From positions 1,488,001 through 1,552,000 of the forward strand of contig CM082596.2 of assembly GCA_040954595.2 (NCBI GenBank): a stretch of DNA of 64,000 bases, written 5' to 3'. The notes under the pieces are model-generated. The model saw only the letters and a list, made by a program, of their open reading frames with translations, ran no database searches and had not been told where the DNA came from. A program made the position numbers and the translations under genes. Shown here one piece after another: positions 49,740 to 62,873 of the stretch. This DNA is from Balanoglossus misakiensis (Eukaryota; Hemichordata). Position 1 is the stretch's first letter, and each line of letters starts with the position of its first letter.

Positions 49740-51998
49740 TCATCTATCTTCATACTGGTGTTCTTCATCCTCGTCTTTGATTAGACCAATACTTCTACCG
49801 AACTTTCTCACAGACGACACAAATTTTTTAATCATAAGCGCAATACACATGGAGGTTATAGCCATGCCGATCATGGTATAAAGAGTGCAAGCAATTAAAC
49901 TGTATAAATCGTCGTCTGGTACGAAATCCCCGAACCCGATTGTTGTTAGAGTTATGAAACAGAAGTATATGCCTGTTGCGATGTCCCACTCTTCAATCAA
50001 CTGTGAAAACAAAATGGCACCCACCATAATGTATGATAAGAATAATACTAAAACTGGCGTAATGGGAACTTCAAATTCATCATTACGCCGTCGTACACGT
50101 TCCTCGTCTGAGAAATCTGCTTCCAGTTCCTCGATATCCTGCGTAGGGGCAAGTCCTGGATCCGACTTGCTGCGAATTTTCATCTCTCTCTTTGCGGCTT
50201 TCTTTTTAGATGCACTTTTTCGTTTGCGCGTACTTCGTCTGTTGTCTCTGACGCTTCCCGCTCTTTCCGGCACAACAAGACTAGAAGCATCTGTCATCGA
50301 CGTCTCTTCTTCAAGTGTATTTTCGCTTTCTTTTTGAACCACTTCTTCCTCTTGTTTCTCACTTTCCTGTTTTTCAATTTCTCCCACCACTTCTCCTCCA
50401 ACTTCAGCTGCGTCTTCTCCGCCTCCTCCTGCTCTGTCCTCCCCTTCTTCCTCTTCATCTGCTTCTGTTAACTTTTGTTTACTTCCCTTCTTTGTTGATT
50501 TCTTGCTCGATTTTTCCCTTGATGGTTTTTCTTTTGATTTATCACCTTCTTTATCTTTTGGCTTCTTTGGACTCTTCTTGGACTTCACAGGAGTATCTCC
50601 ACCCCGCGAGCGTCGCTCATCTTCCGAAAATTCATTTAGAATTCTGTCCAGATCATCGCGACTGCTCCAATCTGGTTTATTGTAATTTGCTAATTTTAGT
50701 GCAGTGGTTGCGTCCATCACTTTTAATTCAAGGGAATAAATCGACGCAATAGACGATGGTCTCGACCCCGTTACAGGCGATGACAATCTCCGTCGCCGTT
50801 TTCGTTGCCAACTACCCGTTCGACTTTCAGACTCGCTGTCAGAACGATAAGAATCTTTTTTCTTTGTTTCACTAGTTCTCGTTTCACTGCGAGATCTGCG
50901 ATTTACTTTCTTACCTTTCTTTTTCAAACTGCCCTTTTCAACTTCAGGCTGTAGTAGGCCTACTTCTTTCTGTTTTCCCTCCACAGGTTTTGATTCCGTT
51001 TTGGCTTCAGGTTCACACTCTTTGATTTTTTCCTCGTCTTGTTGCGCGCCCTCATCGGTGTTCTTTGTCTCTATGTCTGCCGCCTCTCGCAGTTCAGCCG
51101 CCTCTGCTGTTCGTTCCTCGGATTTCGCGATTTCCGCTTCCGTATCAGACTTTGTTTCATCGTCAATCATAACAAAAGTCTTTCTCTCATTTTGCGGCGA
51201 TGTGGGCGTCGATGCCGAACCCTCCTTTGCAGCACGTGCCGCGTACGCCTCGCGGATGGTCAGTCCTCTGGCAGGTGATGATGCCACACTGGATGGTTCC
51301 TCTCCACTCTGGCCTGGTGATCCACGCAATAATTCGTCAATTCGGTCGTAATTTGCCAGTCGCCTAACTTTATCAGGATCCATCATTTTCAAGTCTGCAG
51401 TTGTTATGGTAGCAGGTCTTTTCTTTCTTTTCATTTTGTTGGAACTGAGGACTCCAATATCGCTTGCTGATTTTGGAAGAGTCCTTGTCACACCTTCATC
51501 AGGATTGTTTGTTGGTTCTCTTTCTTTCTTTACTCCCTTTTTACCGCTGTTCTTTTTCTTGGACGTACCTTTCTTTGTCCCTTTCTTTGGTGGCGGTTTC
51601 CGTTTGATTGCTGCGAAGAAAATACAATTTTGAATGTTATACTATTGACTTTGAGCCTACGACTATGATGTACTTAACGTACATCATTACATGTGCTTTT
51701 GGACTTATACCATCGGAAATGAACAGTATCTGAGCGCCCTCCAGAGATACATCTAAGATAAACTTACGTTTTCCCCGTGAACTCTTGCTCCTGGCCATTC
51801 TCTGATTTTTCTGATTTTGGCAACAGCGGGATTGCTGGCAGAGTTTACTTGTGTAAGCTACGTACAGCAACTTGGCAGTATTGGCTAGTAAACGACCGAC
51901 ATTAGTCAAAACAAGCAGCATAAGAGGTATTCCTATCAATGCGTAGACCATGCAGAAGACCCTGCCAAACCATGTGACCGGTGTTATGTGGCCGTAAC
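49740..51998 (-). CDS. Two-pore-domain potassium (K2P/KCNK) channel, last two coding exons (partial), TRESK-like architecture with giant M2-M3 loop
   Basis: Background K+ channel subunit of the plasma membrane; K2P subunits dimerise to form one pore. Exons found: 51998-51768 and 51610-49740, joined in phase 1, giving 699 residues of C-terminal sequence. The first exon begins inside the first selectivity filter (the split Gly, then YGHITP) and encodes M2 ([20 protein letters not shown]). The last exon encodes a very long basic and acidic loop, then M3 ([15 protein letters not shown]), the second pore ([16 protein letters not shown]), M4 and a short tail ending EDR. The long M2-M3 loop, short C-terminus and [12 protein letters not shown] pore resemble vertebrate TRESK (KCNK18) and invertebrate TWK channels. 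The loop is about 550 residues, several times TRESK's. M1 and the first pore helix were not found in the window. Confidence 0.9.
50157..50174 (-). other. Canonical mode-1 14-3-3 site RSKSDP in the K2P loop
   Basis: Encodes RSKSDP, a match to RSxSxP, about 30 residues before M3. Vertebrate TRESK is held inactive by 14-3-3 bound to a comparable loop site and activated by calcineurin. Equivalence here is inference. Confidence 0.5.
50679..50729 (-). repeat. Second copy of the 17-residue loop repeat (ELKVMD...LANYN)
   Basis: Encodes [17 protein letters not shown]. It aligns without gaps to [17 protein letters not shown] at 51345-51395 in the same loop. Both follow an Arg-Pro and precede an acidic D-x-L/I-D segment. 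Confidence 0.65.
51345..51395 (-). repeat. First copy of the 17-residue loop repeat (DLKMMD...LANYD)
   Basis: Encodes [17 protein letters not shown], followed by RIDELLRG. Identical or conservative at most positions to the copy about 220 residues downstream in the same loop. Probably a helical linear motif; function unknown. Confidence 0.65.
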
Positions 51999-54900
51999 CT
52001 GAAAGGAAAAAGAAACAATATTAAAATACTTGCAGAAATGCAACAGTGATTGAAATGATATAATTATGTGTTGTTAAGTGTTTTTGCGCATAACTGTATC
52101 ACTGCTCTCTGTATAAAATTTACTGAAATCACACGATAAAAACAATAATTTTGATAGCCTGTGTGACACAAACACAAACCAGACATTGTGTGTGTGCCTG
52201 TTCATGTCATCACATTCGATTCAACATTTGTCTGCTTTTTTTCCCACTAAATGAATCCAATTAAGAAAAGATGGCAGGTACGATTATTCATAAGTGACAG
52301 TTTTGATTGGGTTCTACCTGGCGGCTCAGTTAGTACAAATTACCCGGCTGCTCGCCTAACGCAAACTAGCGTAGCTCCAACTCCAACCCAATTAACATGT
52401 AAATAACCGTAATTGTCAGTGATTGACCCTGATGTAGCAGTGACCTTACGCATGTCAGTGGCGATGATTCCCCAGGGATGCTGGATATGTGTCTGTGCAT
52501 CTAGCCAATAACTTTTCCATAAGCTAGTACCAGGGGAATGCTGCGACCAGAACCGCGAGATAAGTGAATTCATAGCGGACAAAAGTCACGTGATTTCATA
52601 CCCTAAAATATTGGCAAGAATATTGCCAGGGTTTCTTATCTCATTACGTGGGAACTTTATCTTCGTCATATTGGACAAATGGAGCTTTCTATATGTGACG
52701 TTATCATATGGCCAACACCTGCTGTCATGATTGGAACGTATTCCCATTTGTAATACACAAAATGTATTTCAAAAGACAATGTCATCTGCGTTATCTGCTT
52801 CACTTCCATGCCCAAAATTGCATTAACATCACGTTCATATAACTTCCATGTTCTGAGATTAACTGAAAAGTAGGAAAGCTGTCCTTGAGATTGTGATAAC
52901 ATAGGAGGCTAAGATGGTCACACTAATGCCTTGGAAAGATTTTCTTCACTTGGTTGGTTTCTGTTATATGCAATGACGTCATTACACTGCGCGTTCAATC
53001 TATGCTATATTCTGTCTGAGTGCACACCTAGTACATAGTTTACTATAAACCGCTGATCGTATTAGCATCCTCAGCCGATTTGGAAAGGTTTTATTGTCCC
53101 CTTGTTGCACAGCAACCATTCTGCCGAGAGATTTTGATGATCTTTTGACCATCTTATCTGTTTATAACCTTTGGTGCGAATTCATCACAAAATGCCAGTC
53201 CCTCAAACACTGTCACTGGCTTGTTGTTACAGGAGGGATGTTATTGGGGCTGCCAGGGAGCTTGGGCAACAGCGACCAAGCATCGATAACTTGATTGGAG
53301 TGGAAAAAAAGTAGCGAGATCATGGTAACAGGACCACTGATGTCCATTTGCAATTTAGTGTAATGGCCATGTGATATTGTCAATATTGTAGGCGTCCCTA
53401 TGGCAACGTTAGGTCATGTGAAAAATTCAGTTTACAAGGCATAGTCACCAGCATCAAAGTGGGGAGGGAGTAATGTAGTGTTTTGTGACTCGAGTCGAGT
53501 TGACACAAGTTTAGTGCTTGGAGACGGGCGTATACGTGTCAGTTCATCGTTTTCCGGGAGTATTTGCGAGAACTGTTGGGCAAAACATGGCTCTGGACCG
53601 ATATTGCTCGAAGAGATTGCTCGGAAAGGTTGCTACAGACAAAGCAAAACGCCTTGTTGGCGAATAACCGTTGGACAATTATCCTCAAAGTCAATAATTG
53701 ACTCCCATCGGAACCACACTTTCAATTTTTCAATGGCGTAATTACTTTGTACACGAGAACGTAATCGTGTCTTTCGAACTACGATGGCAAGGGAATATAT
53801 GACATACATACAAACAAACTAACAAGCGTTTTTTTCAAAGCTTTCCACACATGAAAAGAGAAACACAAAATTTCTGTGAAAATCGAGTGAAAACCACTCA
53901 CAATCAAATTACGTTGGATGGTGATATCTTTTTATTGCCTTCAGTGTAACACATGATTTGTGGAACTATCCTTCTCTACGCGATTTAATGTAGTAGGCTA
54001 CATCTACCGGTACTCCAGACAGTTCTTTTTATTCGTGCCAACAACCTCTACACGAAACCAACAACAAATTCACGAAGACCGTGTCCAAACAGTTGGAATA
54101 TATACATGTACACTGAAGTGTTGGAGGATATCCTGGGAAGAGACTCTCAAAGATCTAACAGCATCTTGTTGTTCAGTCAAAGTATTCCCACCGGTATCTT
54201 ACATAGGACAGATGTCTCTACAAAAATAACTGGCATCAAGTCTCTTGCCACAGTCTTAAGTTTATATGTCCACATCACAGTCTCACGAGAACGCGGCGCC
54301 TTGCATCTAATTTGCATATCAATATGGCGACCCCTTTTCTACAACAAGACAAATGATGAGAAATGCAAACACGAATATTGAGAGAATGTCCTGGGTTAAA
54401 ACAGTGCTAATCTTCGACCTTTAGAAGTTCCAGAGAGTAGAATACGATGAAGAAAATATTCCTGACATGTTATAGTTGTAGAGTTTATTGATTCATGTAA
54501 ATTGTAGTTTTTCTCTCTCGACTGAGTGTTCTTGCTGTGTAACTCAATTCTGTTGTCCATTATTTTTAGCACAAAACTGTGTAAAATATACCTCCTGTGT
54601 ACCCTAATTAAAATATATTGCACCGCAAAACGTTATTGATTGGGTGATCAATAAACACTGTGATTGCATTCTGTTTGATTGGAAAACATATAGGTTGCGT
54701 TCTCGTGGAATCGTTCACAAAACGAGATCAAGTATTTGTCAGGCCATGTGGGTCTCGGAAAAAAATCCGGAAATATGTCAATTTGAAAGTGAAAAACATT
54801 GCGGCTCGAGGGTTTTCTTGAAAAGTGACCTTTAAGGTGATAAATCACGATAACAGTTTGGCAAAATAATTTTACATTTGATACTTTGAATAACACGTTG

Positions 54901-57193
54901 GATTAAGTTACTGTGGCTTGATGGATATGTGTCCTTCGATTTCCCCATCCTCGCGGATCACGTAGATGTTGTTAAGACCCTGTTCACCGTTTATGTCATA
55001 AAAAGGTCCAGGTACCTATTAATTTTGTTTCTAGCTTTGTTGACCATTACATTTGAAAGGAGCCTCGAGCATTCTAAGATGACATATAACAGAAAAATTC
55101 TCATCTTGGTTCGATTTAAATTTACATTTGCATATGGAGAAATAACAACTCGAAAACCCCCGAACAGATGGTGACCATGGAGGGGCCATTGTTTAGGTGA
55201 CACAATTTTCCCGCACAATTGAAGAGAGACCTACTTGAAAGTGATCAAAACTATGTGGTCAAAATACGTAAAGGGTTAGAGAAAAGTAGATTTCCATGTC
55301 GACCGGAAGTTGTCGAAAATTGAAGACAGCACGAATCATGACATGTTTTTTCTTTACAAAGTTTATGATAGGGGCTGAGAGTCTGTTGTGGGTGAATTAA
55401 GGTCAGTTGCAAGAACTCCCAAGGTGACCTCAGGTCGCCTTCTGATATATTACCACGCCGAAATTTACCTGTCTGCCTGCATTAGTGTGGTACATAAACC
55501 AAAGCGTGTTTAGCTGCCCCGGGGACTATTACTCGCTAACGTCCAAATCGATATCACTTGCCATACATAAGGTCTAGCAATGGTTAACAAGCCACGGTAG
55601 ATGGATCGGAGGTGATATTTGGACGACGAAATCACATAAACAATTTTCTGACGACAGCCAGCAAAACCTTCACTGTTCGTTGATATTTGGGGTTTTACTT
55701 CACACTCCATGGAAAGTGTTGAAATTTGAGAAATTTTATACCAAAGCAACAAAGACGCGACTTCTACCACATCACTTCTAATGGTTTAAATGTTTCTTTG
55801 ATGAGAATTTGTGATCATTGCCAGTCGCAGTAATGTGCATGGATACCAAGACAATATAACCTTATGGCACAAGACATCATTAGCGTAATTCAATTTAAAT
55901 CCCCAAAATGGGCGAAGAGTGAGGAGAGTGATAAATTAATGGGCAAAGCGAGATTCCACGTCTTGTAAATGATGTATGCTTCAATTGTAATTCCACAGTC
56001 AACATCGTACATGTACTAGCTGGTACACCAAATGAACTAGTCCAAAATGGCAAAGACGAGAAATCCGAAAAGAGTGAAGTCACGATTGCAAACATTTATT
56101 CATCACAGGTGTAGGACATTCTCTAACGCATCATTGCATGGCTTACTTCTCTCTTTAAACTGACTTGAATCGTCTCCAATCTAATTAAAATGATGGCACT
56201 AGGAAAATTACATGTTTCCTCCTCAATAATCCACATCAACCGAAACTGAGGAAGTATCCGCTTCTTTAAAGTATCAGTGCACACATGAGGACTATATATG
56301 TACAGTGAGTTACCAGTGATGATGAAGTTTTAAAATGTGAGTATAAAAAAGGCAACATTGTGGTAAGTTGCACAATTGAAGTCCAGTGCCGAAAATAAAC
56401 ATGAATGCGAAAAGTAACTTCAAGTGTTGACTTAATCCTGAATGGCACTTTTAAAAATAGCCAGTCAGTCATCCAACTAAAAATAAAACGCCTCTTAAAT
56501 GACTTCATCGAAATTGAAAGCACAATATCACGCACCCTTTACTCTAAGTCGCCCGCCAAAGCTCAGACAGTTTGCGCTAAATGCAGACCTTGTGTTCGGA
56601 ACTCAGTCCTTGACAAGTTAACACAGTCTCACGTTGTAACCGATGCATTAACGGGCAGATAAATTAATGCGGTTTAGCGTAATACACAGTTGTGCCATGA
56701 AACACTCAACGCGGGTAGTGCTTCAATACATGAAATATCAATCTCTCAAAAATCTGCCACAAACACTCGTCTGCTTTCAACTCATTACGCGAACGAACAC
56801 GGCTACATCACGAACACAACTCGTGAAACGTGAATGGAAAGTGTGATGCCGTTAAAAGTAATTGAAGGGTTCTGACCAAGCAAAGTCATGAGTGCAGATC
56901 TTCATAGGTTCTCTAATCACACTAGTTCACTAGATAGCTGGTAACTATTTATTCAAACGCAGCTGTTCTGCCTGCGATGTGGGCGTTTGCATGCATGTCA
57001 GACATGACTTCGTATATATGATGATATACGCACACACGCTCCTAACGTCAGTTTCACCCCTCTACGTCACACCTCTGCAAAACGAAATACACCACTGATT
57101 TTGTTCTAGAAATTAGGACATGTGTCATTCATGTTAAAATTACGAAGAGCTAAATAAATATTTCTTCTATACAAACTAATAAATTGGGCACAT
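51999..57193. other. Probable K2P intron or upstream region
   Basis: The exon at 51998 has an acceptor, so sequence to its right is intron until the first-pore exon, which was not found. CRE palindrome TGACGTCA at 52974-52981. No exon with a TTIG ending and a donor was seen. Confidence 0.5.
52974..52981. promoter_or_regulatory. Full CRE palindrome TGACGTCA
   Basis: One of four exact CREB/ATF palindromes in the 12 kb upstream of the K2P exons. Confidence 0.35.
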
Positions 57194-57197
57194 TCGG

Positions 57198-57395
57198 TCA
57201 GCCAGGTACTGCATCTATGTCCATATATACAGACACAATTTTTCCAACGTCGGTATATCCAAGCCTATCCTTAAAATTCGCAGAAAGAGAGGTGGGTTGA
57301 ATTTGAAACTCTCTGTCGAATAGAGGCATGCGCAGTGGTGTCCATGTGTCAGGTATGTCAGTTTCCTCAATGGCTTGATGGATGAACGTTATCAA
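57198..57395 (-). other. Unrecognised 65-codon open frame
   Basis: Minus-strand frame with coding-like peptide (IPDTWTPLRMPLFDREF; FKDRLGYTDVGKIVSVYMD) and more CpG than its surroundings. It overlaps a small hairpin at its 5' end. No family recognised and no clear splice context. It could be a terminal exon, a repeat-derived fragment or chance. Confidence 0.2.
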
Positions 57396-57415
57396 CCAGC
57401 CCTTTACGGCTGGTT
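57394..57415. repeat. 8-bp hairpin AACCAGCC/GGCTGGTT with 6-nt loop
   Basis: Perfect short stem-loop. It resembles a bacterial-style hairpin but has no established role in animal DNA. The loop and stem do not fit the histone mRNA stem-loop consensus. Confidence 0.6.
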
Positions 57416-57534
57416 ATCATTTGTGAGTGCAAAACGCTAGAATGGTTTTTATGTTCGCGTTTTTCTTTGCTGCCAATTTCGTGTTCTCGTAAAAACGAGA
57501 GTAATACGATTCTCTAGAGAGTTTCCGGTTGAAA

Positions 57535-57542
57535 TGACGTCA
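57535..57542. promoter_or_regulatory. Full CRE palindrome TGACGTCA
   Basis: Exact palindrome in the presumed K2P upstream or intronic region. Confidence 0.35.
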
Positions 57543-58230
57543 TGTGTCAAACTTGGAGGTGAAAAACTGCGATATTTAGACATTGGAACTGTTTGATATT
57601 TACTGAATTGATACTCAACAAAAAATTCTCTACACTTCCACAAACGGAAATTACATTGTAATCCGTGAGAATATATTGCCACAGACAGACACCTTACAAA
57701 ATAAAACATTTGCTAGCGAACGCGTTAAATAGTTGATTAGCTGGTTCAAATTGTTGATTTCAATATGTTAGCTGATTCAAATAGCTCATGAAAAAGGCTT
57801 TATAGTTTGGAGCTCGCTCTACCGCTGAGCGCATTGAGTTGAAAACAAAAGTGGGCATTGAAATCTTCATGAATAGATAACTATATCTTAAACTTCCGAG
57901 TATTATGGCTGCACTGGGTTATGAAGAATGTTTTCAAGAATAGTAAAGAAGTCAATAGAAATGAAACCAGGAATCCATCATGATTTATGACAATTTAGGT
58001 AACCCGCAGAGCACTGCATAGCACCCTTGTGTTCGCTTCATCATTGTCAATTACAATTGCTAGAGGTCGGGCTTTACAACGTGATGTAATACTCGTTTAT
58101 ATTTACGCAGATATTAACGCAAGCGCAGTGTGAATGACTGTTTTCTGAGTGTATGGCTGCCTGCTGACTCGGTGATAATACTCGGGAGTCCAGACAGGTG
58201 CCTTGAAAATTGCCACTTTTTCAAGAGGTG

Positions 58231-58302
58231 CGCGATGCATTGTTGTAGCGAAAAAGCAATTGATTTCGCAATGCATTGTTGTACCGAAAAAGCAATTGAT
58301 TT
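58231..58302. repeat. Two tandem 36-bp units (atgcattgttgta-cgaaaaagcaattgattt)
   Basis: Units at 58231-58266 and 58267-58302 differ at two positions. Recent local duplication. Confidence 0.92.
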
Positions 58303-61300
58303 TTCATTATTTGGCCCGAGTTTATACATTTTGTAATTTTCACTTTGCAGAATCTTATTCTGTGGTAAAATAGAATCGTAAGGGTCTGTACGTGATACGA
58401 ATTTGAATAATACAATGGTGAAGGCTATCAAAATTGAATGCTTTTAAGTGTAGCATGTTTGCATATGTTCCTGATAATGTTTCAATATTTTTATTCAGTG
58501 CGTCGATAACATCTTATAAAGCAGTCTAAACGGCCAATATTTGGTTTGTCAAAACAGCCTTTATGTGTAACGTGCACTGAGTTTATTGACATGTGACTCA
58601 GGGTCTGGACCATTCACTTTGATGCTTTGTATGGGATGAACAATTTGCCAGGTATTTTCCAGCCTGTACGAAACATCACGGTGATATCATGATCGACGAA
58701 AACACGGACACCGACACAAATTTTTAACACACATGACCTTGTTTTAAAGTTGTGGGCGGTCGTGTTTTCACTCACAATCCTACAGAACAAGGCATAAACT
58801 TTGTCGATAACAGCGACCATCTGAACCACGTTCTCTTTGTCTTTGTTTAGACTGACAGAACCTTAAATCCGTTATGTTTGTCGGGAATTCGGTGGACTGT
58901 ATCACATAATCCCTAAACTACAAAAATGATGGCCGAGGATCATGATTTTGATCTTCTCAAGTCATGTGACTGATATTTAACATGAACTTTATGTTCGGGA
59001 GTAATCCCACATATGGTACTAGCCATGTGAATATGTTCCACTTGATTGGGGCAACTTTTGAAAGCTGTTCTTCTTGTGCGATGAGAAGAAAAACGAATTT
59101 AATACTGGAACGCAAGGAAGAGATTGGATCAACTTGAATCAGTTAAAGGGGTTTATAGGTCTCCAGTCAGCTAAAGTTAAAGTGAAAAAGGTAATTTCGC
59201 AAATCTTTGATAAGATAAACGCAAGGCAGATTTATCTTTGATGTGAATGTTGCATTGAGGAGTTGACACAAAGTAGTGTTTGTAAAGGCGCCCATTCCTT
59301 CTTGCAAACTGAACGTTAATAGCGATTGGTAATTGTGACTGAGAGCAAAGTGTATGTTAATGTGGAATTATGGGTAGAATGTTTCTCGGAGCAATCTCGG
59401 AGTTGATGGAATCTTAACGGTCACCATCGGACTGTTCCAGTTTTTCTCTGGATTCGTCGATTAAGTTGTTAACAGAGAACTTTGTTACGTGCAAATACCG
59501 GTACATTGTATGTATAATTAACGTCGACACATTTTTGCGGATTTTCTTCCGATTCTAGCTCTGAAGATCATGCATGACCCCAGGTTCAAAAAGTCACCAA
59601 GATGTCACCCAATAACTCAGTCTTGTATAACTCTGGAATAAGTGCCCTGGGCGTGAAATTGCTGGCGTTATGCAGATAATAAGGAATGAAAACATTCCAA
59701 AAAGATCATAGCGACAGGTACATAACCATGCATGGCACATGCACATGATATAGGGGTCAAGTAATTGCACCGTGCAAGGGAGCGAATCTGGTGATCACTG
59801 TCTCATAATGGGCGAATGTTATGACATCACTATGCCTTAGATACTCGTTCAATCTCTCTTAACTGGTTGATAACAACTATAAATAGCTTGTAACACTCAA
59901 GACCTCACGACCTATGTGGTAACTTACAGTGCCCATGCACATCCCACAGACACTAACAGGATGAACATAGTCATTTGTTGTCATGTTTGAATGTTGGGGG
60001 GGGGGGAGGAGAGGCATATTATTACCAATAGTTCGACAAACTTTCCTGACTGTTATTAATCCTGTTGCCCGTCATGCGTTCTTCTGCCTCATTAGAAAGA
60101 AAACATGGTGGACAGAGCCATCAGATGGATCACTTGTCATGGGAATATCTACAGTGTCAGTACACGGAGGCCATGATGCATGTAAAGTATATCACCATGC
60201 CAAGTTTACCGTTCACTTTGCCCCACCATCAACCATTGCAAAGCTATTTGGGAAAAATTGACGCCGTCTTGCAAGTCGCCCACTCAAATGAAAACACTTG
60301 CCGCACTTATTTGCATAATTTATCTGGACTTCAGTGTTCTTCTACTACTTATAAGAATTGTAATTTTACTAAACAGCCGGGCATAATAACAGCACCTTAA
60401 TAACGGTTTATGGGCGCAAACACAAATGTTGAAAAACACCAGCTCCATCCATTTAGATTTCCCGTGTGATAAATGCCTTTTCAGGAAAGAATTGCCGCGA
60501 GCATCGGTTTTATATTGAAGCAGAACATAGCTGTCATCTTACAGCAATATGAGAATCAACACTGGATAGATCTATAACTGGCGGGCACATCTCCTTCAAA
60601 TTGCATGCCTCAACACAGATGGGGTTATGCTTATAATAAAATTCAAATACAGAGTTCACACTACCGCTTCCGCAAACATTTTCTCAATATTATAATTGCC
60701 AAAGGAATCGCACACAATGCCGCAAACACACAGAAAAAATGTTTGATTTTTTACCACTATTTATTTGATTATTGATTTTACGTATTTGGTTCCGTTTGGA
60801 AATTCAATTGAGTTATGGAGAATTTAAGTAAGACGTATCTAGATAAGTGAGACTGATTAAGTATGCATAATCACCCGAGGGGTATGCAGTTGCTGTTAGC
60901 ATAAGCGCGCCTAAATGGGCATTTTCCTGGGATAAAGGTTACTATTAAAACAAGAGCCCTAGTTTTAGGTTGAGTCGCCATTTATGAACACCCCCCCCTC
61001 CTCCTCGCTGCTTTCCTGCCTAGCGATAAAATGTGAGTATTTATAGAAAAGGCCACATCTCCGGCCATGATGAACAGTAACAGTATCTGTCACGGCCATT
61101 CAACTTCCAAGCCGCTCCAGTCGCTGAGCTCTGTAAATCTGCATGTGGTACATTAATACTGACACGCCGTATACAGCGTCTTGTAAGAAAACGGATTTAA
61201 ATATACTCCGTCTTATTAAGGCAAAGGAAAACAAACGGCCGCAATTATTTGAGTGAGACGACTCTGGCTGTTTTCACTTAGCAGTTGAAAGCACCATACA

Positions 61301-62865
61301 AAGCTGCTGTCAAGCTCCGAACAGGTCCGCTGTTCGTTTCCTTGGCAACGGTGACCGCGCCTGCTTTAAATATAGCTCACTCAGTCAGTGATTTCAGAAA
61401 GCAATTTTGTGAAATTTACAGACAACAATGCCTCTTATTTTCACACAATCATTTTCCAATTTTATGAATGGTATTCACAAGTTACTTTTACAATAATCCG
61501 CGCATTTTGATTTTGTTTTGGGGACCAGACACACGCCGTGTATACTTTTAGAATTCGTCAAATTTATTGCTTCTAAGAATCATCTAAAGAGCGATGGGTT
61601 CAACTAATGAAGCACTGGATGTGTTTGCCAGCCGGCAGACATCTATCAAGTATGTGTTTTCTTTCCATTCTGTCATTCTCTTTCGGCCGACGTCTGTTTG
61701 TCATCCGAGCGGGAAGAACCTACCGACCACAATACATCCTTTTGCAAGAGATTTGGAAATGGAGGTGACGTGTGATACTGATCTGGTCGGCCCTTCTCGC
61801 TCATGACCGAATCCAAAAGATTCTCTGACATTGAGGATTATAATTTCAGATGTTATCGCAATCATACAACCTCGCTTCCACAATGCACGGGGAGTCACCA
61901 TATGGTAATATGTTGATACTGATGAATACAGACATAGGAACTTTCAAATTATACTCGAAAATTGACATCGAAAATCAATGAATTCGAAATGAATGCTCGG
62001 TGCCATTTCTTGCATGAAGTACCAGCGGCTATAAAAACTGACAAACGTAATGGAAAGAATAATAGAAACATATATAACAATTTTGATCGATAAGCTTATC
62101 ACTAGTACGCCTGTAGTTTGGTGTATGTCATGTCAATGTGTCATCTGATAATATTTGATGTGTTGCTGCCTTCGCTCAGCTCAAAAAGTCGACCTAGAGG
62201 TCATGGTAATATCATAGGTATTCGGGTCAACGGGCAGGATACGCTTTAATGTTTTATCAATCTTTCGGAAATTAAAGTCTTTGGATTTACGATAGTGATG
62301 GCATGAAATTAAAAAAGACTATCAACTTGGAGGGGGGAGGTATTCAAAGGAATCACTGGTACATCAGGAACAATTGCAATTGTACATGAAAGTTTGTCAC
62401 TAGACTCGACGTTACGTGGTAATTGTTAGAATAATTATTTCAATCTTGAGTTCAGACTTTGCGAATTACCGTGGTTAAAATTCAGCAAAGTCGTAAGATC
62501 AGTCTGATTTTCAAGCCATCAATACTCTCTGGGTTTATCGTGGATTTTGCTTTTAGGGCGTTCATTGGAATTGGATCAAGTCAGGCCAGCCAATTCACTA
62601 TTGTCTAATTTAAGAAAGTAATTGATATGCCAGCCGTTAGCAATAATACTTGGATGAAATCTTGCCTTGTTTCTATATACTATGTAGATGGCCTCATGCC
62701 AATGTCCAAATGGGAGCCAGAGGACATATCTAAAATGGGAAGAGTAAACCAATATATTAAGGGACACCTTCATTAACCTTAGACATAGAAAGGGGAGTTG
62801 ATATGATTTCCTCAAGACGACAAACACACTCCAAGACGTTATTCAAGACGTGAAGCTGGATATGA
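58303..62865. other. Non-coding stretch, nothing recognised
   Basis: Both strands read. Only short open frames (the longest 111 codons) without family resemblance. Poly-G at about 59996-60006 and a poly-C run near 60990. Presumed K2P intron or intergenic. Confidence 0.5.
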
Positions 62866-62873
62866 TGACGTCA
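62866..62873. promoter_or_regulatory. Full CRE palindrome TGACGTCA
   Basis: First of a pair about 390 bp apart in the right-hand part of the window. Confidence 0.35.

Noticed and set aside
52310-52370. tRNA-like A box (ggctcagttagta), possible SINE
   Set aside because: No convincing B box or acceptor-stem pairing follows; not enough to call a tRNA or SINE.
57394-57415. Histone mRNA 3' stem-loop
   Set aside because: Stem length, loop size and sequence do not match the histone consensus, and no histone frame lies upstream.
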